Made by a program: the position numbers and the translations under genes. This document shows, piece after piece, positions 8,095-15,842 of a stretch of 64,000 nt of DNA. Source of the stretch: Viridibacillus sp050279675 (lineage in GTDB: Bacteria > Bacillota > Bacilli > Bacillales_A > Planococcaceae); contig NZ_JBNNUK010000007.1 of NCBI RefSeq assembly GCF_050279675.1, forward strand, positions 1 through 64,000. Reading direction: 5' to 3'. Within the stretch, counting starts at the first letter, position 1. Every line of letters begins with the position of its first letter. The notes under the pieces were generated by a model. It did not search any database. It had not been told where the DNA came from and saw only the letters and a program-made list of their open reading frames with translations.

Positions 8095-8304
8095 TTATCG
8101 TGTCGCTTTTGGCGGTTGGCATACGTCACATTTACGTTGGTTATTATTTTTAAATTTTTTAAATGTTTTTTCAAAGTTGCTATCACATGCACATTTAAAT
8201 AATAACTTTTGAGAAAAACCGTGATATTCCGTAGTTAGCAACTTACTATCCGAATTTTTCTCAACAAATTCTTTGATTTTACCAATTGTCCATTGTTTAT
8301 TCAT
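8095..8304 (-). CDS. 69-residue zinc-ribbon-like protein
   Basis: The start is supported by GGAGGTG eight bases upstream. Four cysteines are placed as CAC (38 and 40) and CDVC (59 and 62), separated by a helix with NFEKTFKKFKNNNQRKC. This resembles the small treble-clef or zinc-ribbon modules repeated in phage and mobile-element proteins, where they bind nucleic acid, but the assignment is by pattern only. The usual family proteins are longer, so this could be a stand-alone module or a truncated gene. It has its own terminator, which argues that it is expressed. Confidence 0.6.
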   Translation of the reverse strand: MNKQWTIGKIKEFVEKNSDSKLLTTEYHGFSQKLLFKCACDSNFEKTFKKFKNNNQRKCDVCQPPKATR

Positions 8305-8736
8305 TCTCTTACACCTCCATATTTTATCGCTATGCGGAGGCTATTCTTGGCTTCCGTTCAATTATAAGTAACATTAGTAATTACCTTAAGCTACTCATTA
8401 TAACATGAGCTGGCACTCAATTAAACAGATGAAAGGTATCTTATTGAACTAAACTACCCGTTAGTCCAACAAATTCAATAAAATAAAGTACTAATCCTTC
8501 TTGGATTAACGCTCTCAACTTTGTCCAGTAAATAAGACATCCTATACTATCTTGTTAGTCCACTAATACAGAAATAAATAGTCCAGTCTTAATTCCTGAA
8601 TAAAAAATAATGATAGTTGACTTTTTTATGTGTTCTTAAATCGTAAAGTAGATAAATTGAAAACATAGTTACAGGAATGCGACACTATTTGCAAGAACTT
8701 AAACCTACCTAAAAATCCCATTTATAGGATTAAAAT
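8305..8736. other. Intergenic stretch with repeat copy and small hairpins
   Basis: No gene is visible. It holds a diverged palindromic repeat (8441-8472, TTATTGAACTAA...TTAGTCCAACAA), a short hairpin TAATCC/GGATTA near 8492-8508, and AATCC (8714-8718) / GGATT (8727-8731) followed on the minus strand by TTTTTA, a weak candidate terminator for marR. Confidence 0.4.
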
Positions 8737-9210
8737 TCACCAAATAGGTCTTACAAACGATGATAATTCACCTTTATTTTCTTCGGAAATTAATTTTGAT
8801 AAATCTTCTTTGAGCATTTGCATTCGTTCATTACCTATATTTTCACTCCAGCGTCCCTCAATCTCATTTAGTATTTTCTCTTTTGCTTTCACTACTAACC
8901 AACCTCGTTCAGTCAAAACAATAATTTTCCCTCTTTTATCAGTGGGATGAGTTTGACGCATAACATAACCACTTTTTTCGAGATAATCCACCATTTTACT
9001 TACAGCCTGCTTGGTAATTCCTAAATACTCAGATAGTTCTACACCTGTAGCTCCATTAGGAATAATACATTTAAAAATAAAGCCATGTGCAGGTCTGAAA
9101 TCTCCAAATCCTAATTCACTTAATCTTTCATGTAGTTCATTAATCGATGCACTAAAGGATAATGACAAAAGTGATGTAAGATCGAATTTACTAAATAATT
9201 GATGATTCAT
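8737..9210 (-). CDS. MarR-family transcriptional regulator
   Basis: This 157-residue protein has a winged helix at about residues 50-110: GATGVELSEYLGITKQAVSKMVDYLEKSG, then the wing THPTDKRGKIIVLTERG, the DxRG motif of MarR proteins. Flanking helices form the dimer interface. AAGGAG precedes the ATG. It is divergent from the DUF3238 gene and azoR, and a palindrome lies in the shared promoter region. MarR regulators of azoreductases (for example MhqR in Bacillus subtilis) respond to quinones or electrophiles. A similar role here is inferred from context only. Confidence 0.85.
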   Translation of the reverse strand: MNHQLFSKFDLTSLLSLSFSASINELHERLSELGFGDFRPAHGFIFKCIIPNGATGVELSEYLGITKQAVSKMVDYLEKSGYVMRQTHPTDKRGKIIVLTERGWLVVKAKEKILNEIEGRWSENIGNERMQMLKEDLSKLISEENKGELSSFVRPIW

Positions 9211-9261
9211 ACATAAAAACTCCTTAAATATAGTAAATTAAGTTGACTTTATTTAAATACC

Positions 9262-9298
9262 ATTGTACTATGCTCAATGTAGTCAATCAAGTTGACTA
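9262..9298. promoter_or_regulatory. MarR operator and marR promoter
   Basis: TAGTCAA (9280-9286), a five-base spacer and TTGACTA (9292-9298) form a perfect 7-bp inverted repeat. On the minus strand TTGATT (9285-9290) and TACAAT (9262-9267), 17 bases apart, form a candidate marR promoter overlapping the palindrome. The element is also upstream of the divergent gene, so one site could control both directions. A half site (AGTTGACT) lies at 9241-9248. Confidence 0.65.
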
Positions 9299-9358
9299 TA
9301 TTGTTTATGTAGAAAAATAACAAGTAATCCCAATATCAATTCTCTAAGGAGGTTCTAT

Positions 9359-9943
9359 ATGATTAATATTGTAAAAGTTAGAGCGAGTGTATTTATTCCA
9401 ATGTCTTGGACTGAACCTAAGAAAGATATTCAGACAGGAAAAGTAATCCAATTCGAAGGCGACTCACGTGAATTTACACCATATGCAGTAAACACTATGC
9501 GTTCCAGAGTTGAACAAGAAGTAGTTGTAGATTTTTATAAGAAGGAAATTTTCTCATATGCGAACACTGGTATAACAACAGAAAAAGTTATTAATCCGGA
9601 TAATTCTATTCATCAAAGAACAGGGAAAGCTAGTACAGAAAGTATTTTATGCACTAATGTTGTATGGAGTTCTGATGATGTTAAATTTCAAATGAGTGCA
9701 AGTGCTAGCAATCCTTTAAATATATATGCTCCTCCTGTCGACTACCTATTGACTGTACAAGTCAAAAAAGATGGTAGAATCGATATTCAAGGAGCACATG
9801 ATGGATTCCCTTGTTTTGAATTTTATAAGCAAGTCAATTTTGATCCGTTTGAACAAATTTATACACATGATTTTAGAAAAACTGGTGATACGCCTGAAGC
9901 TCTAGCTGGAGAAATGGAATATAGTTTTAAAAAGATATTATAA
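9359..9943 (+). CDS. DUF3238-like protein
   Basis: This 194-residue protein has no signal peptide or membrane helix. The start KVRASVFIPMSWTEP, the EGDSREFTPYAVNTMRSR segment, an acidic strand region and the C-terminal GAHDGFPCFEFYK motif agree with Bacillus DUF3238 proteins as I remember them. No enzymatic residues are known for this family. AAGGAGG lies upstream of the ATG. It is followed by azoR 89 bases later on the same strand, and both lie opposite marR, so the three form a likely regulatory unit. Confidence 0.65.
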   Translation: MINIVKVRASVFIPMSWTEPKKDIQTGKVIQFEGDSREFTPYAVNTMRSRVEQEVVVDFYKKEIFSYANTGITTEKVINPDNSIHQRTGKASTESILCTNVVWSSDDVKFQMSASASNPLNIYAPPVDYLLTVQVKKDGRIDIQGAHDGFPCFEFYKQVNFDPFEQIYTHDFRKTGDTPEALAGEMEYSFKKIL

Positions 9944-10032
9944 AATGGGAAAACATACGTTAAGAAAATTTAAACAAGAAACATTCCGCTGGGGATAAGT
10001 AACTTTAGAGGAAGCAACAGGAGGAAAAAAGA

Positions 10033-10659
10033 ATGACAACCGTTTTATTCGTAAAAGCAAACAATCGTCCAACAAATCAAGCTGTTAGCGTAAAATTATA
10101 TGAGGCTTTTTTAGCGAGCTATAAAGACTCCAATCCAAATGAGACAGTGGTAGAACTTGATTTATACAAAGAAGAATTGCCATATGTAGGAGTAGATATG
10201 ATTAACGGCACATTTAAGGCTGGAAAAGGACTGGAATTAACAGAAAAGGAAGCAAAAGCAGTAGCTGTGGCTGATAAATATTTAGAACAATTCCTTGCAG
10301 CTGATAAAGTTGTATTTGGTTTCCCATTATGGAACTTAACAATTCCAGCTGTACTACACACATATATTGATTACTTAAATCGCGCAGGGAAAACATTTAA
10401 ATATACGCCAGAAGGACCTGTAGGGCTTCTTAGTAATAAGAAAATTGCATTATTAAATGCAAGTGGCGGTGTATACTCTAATGGAGCAGCGGCTGAATTA
10501 GAAATGGCTGTTAAATATGTAGCAAGTATGATGGGCTTTTTCGGTGTAAAAGATATAGAGAAAGTAATTATTGAAGGTCACAACCAATTCCCAGATAAAG
10601 CAGAAGAAATTATTTCCGCAGGGCTTGAAAAAGCTGATAAATTAGCAAGTACGTTCTAA
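10033..10659 (+). CDS. azoR: FMN-dependent NADH-azoreductase
   Basis: This 208-residue flavodoxin-fold protein reduces azo bonds and quinones with NADH in the cytoplasm. The family features are VLFVKANNRPTNQAVS at the phosphate-binding loop, the FPLWNLTIPAVLHTYIDYL FMN-binding stretch near residue 97, and GGVYSNG near residue 147. Length is as usual for AzoR. GGAGG precedes the ATG. The neighbouring MarR gene suggests induction by electrophilic or quinone-like compounds, as for azoreductases of Bacillus. Confidence 0.92.
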   Translation: MTTVLFVKANNRPTNQAVSVKLYEAFLASYKDSNPNETVVELDLYKEELPYVGVDMINGTFKAGKGLELTEKEAKAVAVADKYLEQFLAADKVVFGFPLWNLTIPAVLHTYIDYLNRAGKTFKYTPEGPVGLLSNKKIALLNASGGVYSNGAAAELEMAVKYVASMMGFFGVKDIEKVIIEGHNQFPDKAEEIISAGLEKADKLASTF

Positions 10660-10686
10660 ATAACTAAACACTTATCGTTAAATATA

Positions 10687-10726
10687 ACAGTACCAACACT
10701 TTTATAGCGGTGGTACTGTTTTTTTG
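10687..10726 (+). terminator. azoR terminator
   Basis: ACAGTACCA (10687-10695) pairs with TGGTACTGT (10711-10719), followed by TTTTTTT. Confidence 0.85.
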
Positions 10727-11160
10727 CTTACTTCACTATTTTCGGGAAGTAATAGCCCGATTGAGATGTTTACTTTCCCTAGGTTTTTAGCATGTTCTAA
10801 ACCTTCAAGAGACCTAGCTCTTCTTGATTCACTTGTTAAAGTTGTCAGTTTATACATATCAGCAAGAGTTATATCATCAGATAACCTCGATGTTTTCTTA
10901 ATAGAATTACTCAAATATTTATCTTTTACAGTAATCACTTGAGTTAAATCTATTTCAACTAAACCCTTTTTAGCAGCTTTTAATGAAGCTTTTACTTCAT
11001 CTACTTCTTGTCGAGTTGAATTTTATTTGCTAGAACTTCTTCTGCTTTAGTTAACGTAGTATTTAGAAGTTCTATACTTTCAGCTGTATAATCCTCTTTA
11101 TCAATTTCTTTTGCCTCTTCAATTGCTTTTTCTAGATCTTTCGTGATGATAATTTTTTTC
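10702..11160 (-). pseudogene. Frameshifted FIVAR/internalin-like surface-protein remnant
   Basis: Two minus-strand frames join to make one protein segment. The upstream frame encodes a FIVAR-type repeat (LEKAIEEAKEID, YTAESIELL, KAEEVLA), breaks near 11021-11025 at a run of A, and the other frame continues with the end of the same repeat (STRQEVDEVKASLKAAKKGL). Next comes an internalin-like cap (DDITLADMYKLTTLTS, SLEGLEHAKNL). There is no start signal, no export signal and no cell-wall anchor, and the frame ends inside the azoR terminator. FIVAR and leucine-rich internalin-like modules are known in Gram-positive surface proteins. This is a decayed central piece of one. Confidence 0.65.
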
Positions 11161-11167
11161 ACCAAAA

Positions 11168-11198
11168 TCAAAAACACCACTTCAAAAGAAGTGGTGTT
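11168..11198 (-). terminator. Terminator of the acc/asp23 transcription unit
   Basis: AACACCACTTC (11173-11183) and GAAGTGGTGTT (11188-11198) form an 11-bp perfect stem. On the minus strand TTTTTGATTTT follows, 9 bases after the asp23 stop. Confidence 0.9.
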
Positions 11199-11206
11199 TG
11201 TTGATA

Positions 11207-11614
11207 TTATTCAGTTTTTGCATCGTTCAATTGATCAAATTGAATGCCGGTAATATGTACATTTACCTCTTGAGTTGCAAGAGATGTCATATTAAAAATA
11301 GCTTCACGAATCTGGGTTTGAACTTGTTGAGCTACTTTCGCAACAGATGCTCCATATTGTACGAAACAATATACATCTACGATTAATCCCGTCTCAGTCC
11401 ATTCGGTTTTAATACCTTTCCCATGAACCTTTTTACCGAATTTTTCTACTACGCCTGTAGCGAAGTTTCCTCTTGTACCAGAAACGCCTTCCACTTCTGT
11501 AGTAGCAATTCCTGCAATAACTTCAATAACTTCAGGCGCTACTTCAATCTTACCTAGCTCTTCTTTACCAGCAGGAGTGCTTTGAGGTAATGATTGTATA
11601 ACTTTTTCAGCCAT
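11207..11614 (-). CDS. yqhY: Asp23/Gls24-family protein (YqhY)
   Basis: This 135-residue protein matches the Asp23 fold: GKIEVAPEVIEVIAGIATTEVEGVSG at the start, then GLIVDVYCFVQYGASV and the VNVHITGI end. In Bacillus subtilis the equivalent gene lies directly behind accBC and its loss disturbs fatty-acid synthesis by affecting acetyl-CoA carboxylase. The arrangement here, 16 bases behind accC, is the same. It differs by ending in a strong terminator, whereas nusB would be expected next. Confidence 0.9.
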   Translation of the reverse strand: MAEKVIQSLPQSTPAGKEELGKIEVAPEVIEVIAGIATTEVEGVSGTRGNFATGVVEKFGKKVHGKGIKTEWTETGLIVDVYCFVQYGASVAKVAQQVQTQIREAIFNMTSLATQEVNVHITGIQFDQLNDAKTE

Positions 11615-11630
11615 AGAATTCGCCCCTTTC

Positions 11631-12986
11631 TTATGAATTCATGACGTCATTTTCTTCAAGGAATTTCGTATTGAAATTACCTTTTTTGAATACCTCATGA
11701 TCCATTAATTTAGCGTGGAAAGGAATTGTTGTTTGAATGCCTGGTCCTTCAACAATAAATTCACCTAATGCGCGTTTCATCTTAGCAATTGCTTCTTCAC
11801 GTGTATCTGCATGTACAATCAATTTTGCAACCATTGAATCGTAGAACGGAGGAATACTATATCCTGGATACATAGCTGAGTCGATACGGACACCGTAACC
11901 ACCTGGAGCTATATAATCTTCTACTTTACCCGGTGAAGGCATAAAGTTTTTAGATGGATTTTCTGCATTAATACGACATTCCATCGCCCAACCATTCACT
12001 TTCACATCTTCTTGTTTATACACTAATTTCTCGCCAGAAGCAATCTTAAGCTGTTGTTGAACAAGATCAATACCTGTAATCATTTCAGTTACTGGATGCT
12101 CTACTTGAATACGTGTATTCATTTCCATGAAGTAAAACTTGTCTTCATGGTAGTCAAAGATGAATTCTACCGTACCAGCACCGCGGTATCCACAAGCTAA
12201 CGCAGCCTTAACTGCAGCCTCACCCATCTCAGCACGACGTTCCTCAGAAAGTGCAGGAGACGGAGCTTCTTCAACAAGTTTTTGCATACGACGTTGAACT
12301 GTACAATCACGTTCACCTAGGTGAATTGTATTGCCATAGTTGTCCGCTAGTATTTGGATTTCACAGTGACGGAAATCCTCGATGAATTTCTCTAAGTAAA
12401 CGCCAGGGTTACCGAATGCTGCAGCCGCTTCTTTTTGAGTGATTTGAACACCTTTAATCAATTCTTCCTCAGTACGTGCTACACGGATCCCTTTACCACC
12501 ACCACCGGCAGTTGCTTTAATGATTACTGGGTAACCAATACCTTTCGCAACTTCGGCTGCTTCAGCTGCATCAGCAACTATACCAGCTGAACCTGGAACT
12601 GTCGGTACACCTGCTTTAATCATTGAGTCTTTTGCTATATCTTTAATGCCCATCATTTTGATGGCATCTGAAGTTGGTCCAATAAAAGTAATACCAGCAT
12701 CTTCACATGCTTCTGCAAAACTAGCATTCTCTGCTAAGAAGCCATATCCTGGGTGAATCCCATCACAGCCAGTTTTTTGAGCAACACTTAGTATACTACT
12801 AATTTTTAAATAACTATCACTAGAAAGTTTTGGTCCGATGCAATATGCTTCATCGGCTAATTGAACGTGAAGTGCATCTCGATCTGCTTCTGAAAACACA
12901 GCTACAGACTGAATATCTAATTCTTTACATGCTCGAATAATACGTACCGCGATTTCCCCACGGTTTGCAATTAATACTTTTTTCAT
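11631..12986 (-). CDS. accC: Acetyl-CoA carboxylase, biotin carboxylase subunit
   Basis: This 451-residue ATP-grasp enzyme carboxylates the biotin on AccB with bicarbonate and ATP, the first half of malonyl-CoA formation. Visible are the start KKVLIANRGEIAVRIIRACKE, the ATP-binding loop KATAGGGGKGIR near residue 160, the ERDCTVQRR segment and MEMNTRIQVEHPVTE near residue 288. Length is standard. It lies 15 bases behind accB, so the two are cotranscribed and probably made in matched amounts. Confidence 0.97.
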   Translation of the reverse strand: MKKVLIANRGEIAVRIIRACKELDIQSVAVFSEADRDALHVQLADEAYCIGPKLSSDSYLKISSILSVAQKTGCDGIHPGYGFLAENASFAEACEDAGITFIGPTSDAIKMMGIKDIAKDSMIKAGVPTVPGSAGIVADAAEAAEVAKGIGYPVIIKATAGGGGKGIRVARTEEELIKGVQITQKEAAAAFGNPGVYLEKFIEDFRHCEIQILADNYGNTIHLGERDCTVQRRMQKLVEEAPSPALSEERRAEMGEAAVKAALACGYRGAGTVEFIFDYHEDKFYFMEMNTRIQVEHPVTEMITGIDLVQQQLKIASGEKLVYKQEDVKVNGWAMECRINAENPSKNFMPSPGKVEDYIAPGGYGVRIDSAMYPGYSIPPFYDSMVAKLIVHADTREEAIAKMKRALGEFIVEGPGIQTTIPFHAKLMDHEVFKKGNFNTKFLEENDVMNS

Positions 12987-13001
12987 TTAAATAGGCCTCC
13001 C

Positions 13002-13493
13002 TTAGTTCTCTTTTACTAGGAACAGAGGTTGACCGTATTCAACTAAATCGCCGTCTTTAACAAGAATTTCAACGATTTCGCCACTAACTTCTGCTTCGAT
13101 TTCATTAAATAATTTCATTGCTTCAACGATACATACTACTGCTTCTTCGCCTACTTTATCTCCAACTTTTACGAAAGCTGGTGATTCAGGGTTAGGAGCT
13201 TGATAGAAAGTTCCTACCATTGGTGAAGTGATTTTGTATAATGATGCATCAACTGCTGGAGCTGGTGCTTCTTCAGCCACTACTGGTGCTGCTGCAACTG
13301 GTGTTGCTGGAGCCGCTACTGGTGCTGGCGCTGCAACTGGAGCTACTTTAACTACTGGCGCTTCAGTTACAACTGCCACACCGCTATGTTTTTTAAGTTT
13401 TACTTTTGTATCTGCTACCTCATAAACGAACTCGTCAATTGAAGATGAGTCGACTAATTTAATAATTTCTCGAATTTCCTGAATTTTCAACAT
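13002..13493 (-). CDS. accB: Acetyl-CoA carboxylase biotin carrier protein
   Basis: This 163-residue protein carries biotin between the carboxylase and the carboxyltransferase of acetyl-CoA carboxylase. The C-terminal biotinyl domain has EAMKLFNE, where the lysine is biotinylated. Before it is a flexible linker of about 45 residues rich in Ala, Pro and Val. GGGGAG precedes the ATG. It is the first gene of accB-accC-yqhY. The spoIIIA genes lie upstream on the same strand with a 120-base gap. Confidence 0.97.
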   Translation of the reverse strand: MLKIQEIREIIKLVDSSSIDEFVYEVADTKVKLKKHSGVAVVTEAPVVKVAPVAAPAPVAAPATPVAAAPVVAEEAPAPAVDASLYKITSPMVGTFYQAPNPESPAFVKVGDKVGEEAVVCIVEAMKLFNEIEAEVSGEIVEILVKDGDLVEYGQPLFLVKEN

Positions 13494-13612
13494 AAATTAC
13501 TCCCCTTAATCTTGTGAAATATAATACACTACTTATTCTATCGTGTTTTGGGGTTTTTTTAAATAGATAATTGAAAATAGGAATTATTCAAGACAATATC
13601 GTTATTTTTCCG

Positions 13613-14161
13613 TTAAAAAGACTCAGATTTAAAATCTACTACTATTTGGCCAGCTGTAGGTACCTCTTTTTTAACCGTGTATACGATCTCATCTGCTTTT
13701 GATTTTGATAATTCAGCAGACTGTACTGTAACACGAATTCGATTATCTTCAGCTCGTACAAATGCATCTGAATAACCTAAAGTTTTAATGAGCAATTCTA
13801 ACATCGCTTCATTAGATTCCTTCTTAACAATAACATCCATCTCGTTATATGCTTCATTCTTTTCTTCAGCTGTATTCTTATCCGAAGCTATTTTTTGTGT
13901 TAGAGTTTTTTTCAATTGACTACGCTGATTTAGTAGCTCCATACGCATTTCTTCAAATAAGTCACTTTGTGCTGTAACAGGTGTTTTATCATTTCCTGTT
14001 AGTTTAGCAATATCATCAACTGCGGTATTATTTAATGTGCTATCTGAGAAGATTTTAAGGCCATTAAATGGTTGTGCTGGATTCATAAGATAATAAACTG
14101 AAATAACTGCTGCTAAACTCAATAAAGTTAAAAACCAAACTGCTCTCTTTTTTACTCTCAT
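13613..14161 (-). CDS. spoIIIAH: Stage III sporulation protein AH
   Basis: This 182-residue protein has one N-terminal membrane helix (about residues 8-27) followed by a hydrophilic stretch and a C-terminal ring-building domain (about residues 85-180), as in SpoIIIAH, which pairs with SpoIIQ to join mother cell and forespore. The end of the family pattern, VKKEVPTAGQIVVDF, is clear. It is somewhat shorter than the 218 residues of the Bacillus subtilis protein. The start overlaps the end of spoIIIAG by four bases, indicating coupled translation. Confidence 0.88.
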   Translation of the reverse strand: MRVKKRAVWFLTLLSLAAVISVYYLMNPAQPFNGLKIFSDSTLNNTAVDDIAKLTGNDKTPVTAQSDLFEEMRMELLNQRSQLKKTLTQKIASDKNTAEEKNEAYNEMDVIVKKESNEAMLELLIKTLGYSDAFVRAEDNRIRVTVQSAELSKSKADEIVYTVKKEVPTAGQIVVDFKSESF

Positions 14162-14604
14162 TTTATTTCCCCTCTCTTTTCCATAGGCATTACAACAATT
14201 CGGTGTGCCGGAATTTCCAGCACTTTTGTCAGCGTAGTTACTAATTCATTCTTTACCGCGATGTCATTCGCTCCTTCCGCAACAACTAATACTCCAGTTA
14301 CTTGCCCACTTTCTTGTCCAGTTGTATTAGACCAGCTGAAATAATTCTCTAAGGATGAAGATTCTTTTTTTACATCTTGTGCCGTTTGTCCACCTGCATA
14401 AAAATAAATCTCAACTTCCCCAACTTTGTCAATCCTTGATAAAATGACCGCTAGCTGTTCCGCTTCATTAGTAGATACATTCTCTCCTTTAGACGATGTT
14501 TTCATAGGATTATCATTATTGTATGAAAACATGGCTACAATAATGATGACAATTGCCATCAATATTCCTACATAGTAAATTGACGTTTTTTTCATATTCT
14601 GCAC
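14158..14604 (-). CDS. spoIIIAG: Stage III sporulation protein AG, short form
   Basis: This 148-residue protein has one membrane helix (residues 8-27) and then the ring-building domain with LSRIDKVGEVEIYFYAGG, and TGVLVVAEGANDIAVKNEL, which are characteristic of SpoIIIAG. The Bacillus subtilis protein has about 229 residues, so roughly a third is missing, mainly the region between membrane helix and ring domain and an internal insert. In Bacillus it forms the large ring of the SpoIIIA-SpoIIQ complex in the mother-cell membrane. The start codon (GTG at 14604 or ATG at 14595) is uncertain. Confidence 0.8.
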   Translation of the reverse strand: MQNMKKTSIYYVGILMAIVIIIVAMFSYNNDNPMKTSSKGENVSTNEAEQLAVILSRIDKVGEVEIYFYAGGQTAQDVKKESSSLENYFSWSNTTGQESGQVTGVLVVAEGANDIAVKNELVTTLTKVLEIPAHRIVVMPMEKRGEIK

Positions 14605-14686
14605 CGCTCGAGCTAGTCATCCCCCTCTTCACATCTTTCCTGTTATCTACATCATTGTATGAAGCTTAACTCTAATCTATGAGATA

Positions 14687-14836
14687 CTAATGCCAAAAAT
14701 TAAAAACAAACTTTAAAATCCATATTGCAACGATTATTTTCAATAGAATAACCCACTCTTCCGGGTCCTCCAGTAGTAAACTTACAATTTTCCCAATGAA
14801 TATAATGACGACTAGACCAAGTAAAAATACTTCCAC
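14687..14836 (-). CDS. 49-residue two-helix membrane protein in the spoIIIAF position
   Basis: GTG at 14836 follows GGGG, 10 bases after the spoIIIAE stop, and opens a 49-residue frame. The product has two hydrophobic segments (about residues 2-20 and 28-45) separated by the acidic turn EDPEEW. SpoIIIAF of Bacillus subtilis starts with two membrane helices and then has a soluble domain of more than 100 residues. Here only a two-helix protein occupies that place between AE and AG. I cannot show homology by eye. It is either a severely shortened AF or an unrelated small protein. Confidence 0.5.
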   Translation of the reverse strand: MEVFLLGLVVIIFIGKIVSLLLEDPEEWVILLKIIVAIWILKFVFNFWH

Positions 14837-14846
14837 AACCCCAATC

Positions 14847-15755
14847 CTATCCATCTTGTATTTGTAGTTTCAGAAGTATAACTGCTAATATCGCTGTAAA
14901 AAAGAAGGCGAATGCGATAATAAAAGATACTGCACACAAAACAAATAGTGTTTTGCCTATATCATCTAAAAAACTCGCAATATCTTTATCAGAAAAAGGT
15001 TCCATCAATGCCGCCAAGAAACGAAAACTTAATCCCGACATTAAAATTTTTAATGTCGGGATAATAGCAGCAGTAAATATACCTATCATTAAACCTGTAC
15101 TCGTTACCGTTGCAGTAGTTGATGAATATTTTCTAAATGTACTTAAACTCTCAGTTATAAAAGAACCTATAAACGGAATGTTTTGCTGGATCATCTTTTT
15201 CAATGGTCCGAGTGCAGCTCCTGTAAAAGATACTGAAACAACACTATTCATTACTAGAAACATCGAATAGCACATGACCGTAGCAGAAACGACGCTTAAT
15301 ACAAGTACACGTATAAAGTCAGCCATTCGTGCAAAAGATATTTCTGGCATGAAACGAGATAGGAAATCAAAAATCAAAGATGCCGTCAACAAAGGGATTA
15401 GCCATCTCCCCGTTAAAAATACAGCAAATTGAATTAGTAATAATAGCATAGGATGCCACGCCATTAATGACATAGCGCCTGATGAGATGGCCATTGCAGA
15501 CATTAATATTGGATAAAGGGCACTAAAGAATGCAATCATATTCTCAGATAATGCCTGCATCATAGTAAATGATTGATAAACCGGCTTTAATGTCGTAGTA
15601 AGTATAGCGATAAAAAAGAAAACCCTTGTCCACTCTTTAAATTGAGGCATTATAAAGTTTAATATTAAAAAGAGTAGTGCGTAAAAAAGTAATGAAACGA
15701 GAGTAAATAGCGTGTCCTTGAAGGGGGCGACCAAAATCTCCTGTAACCAGTCCAA
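14847..15755 (-). CDS. spoIIIAE: Stage III sporulation protein AE, N-terminally short
   Basis: This 302-residue polytopic membrane protein has about seven hydrophobic segments and the family pattern ALYPILMSAMAISSGAMS, then FIGSFITESLSTFRKYS, near the middle. The start is TTG at 15755, placed seven bases behind AGGAGGG, with an in-frame stop upstream, so the protein really begins here. The Bacillus subtilis protein has about 399 residues with a cleaved signal peptide and a soluble domain of roughly 90 residues in front. That part is absent. The 87 bases upstream contain a short frame MDKLYLIEEIFG in the same phase, perhaps a relic. Confidence 0.85.
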   Translation of the reverse strand: MDWLQEILVAPFKDTLFTLVSLLFYALLFLILNFIMPQFKEWTRVFFFIAILTTTLKPVYQSFTMMQALSENMIAFFSALYPILMSAMAISSGAMSLMAWHPMLLLLIQFAVFLTGRWLIPLLTASLIFDFLSRFMPEISFARMADFIRVLVLSVVSATVMCYSMFLVMNSVVSVSFTGAALGPLKKMIQQNIPFIGSFITESLSTFRKYSSTTATVTSTGLMIGIFTAAIIPTLKILMSGLSFRFLAALMEPFSDKDIASFLDDIGKTLFVLCAVSFIIAFAFFFTAILAVILLKLQIQDG

Positions 15756-15842
15756 TCTTGCCCTCCTATCTTTTTTTGACGTTTACCCAAAAATTTCTTC
15801 TATTAAATAGAGTTTGTCCATAAAAATGACAACCTTTATCTA

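Noticed and set aside
10724..10942. 72-codon plus-strand frame
   Set aside because: It is the complement of the FIVAR/internalin pseudogene, with no start signal.
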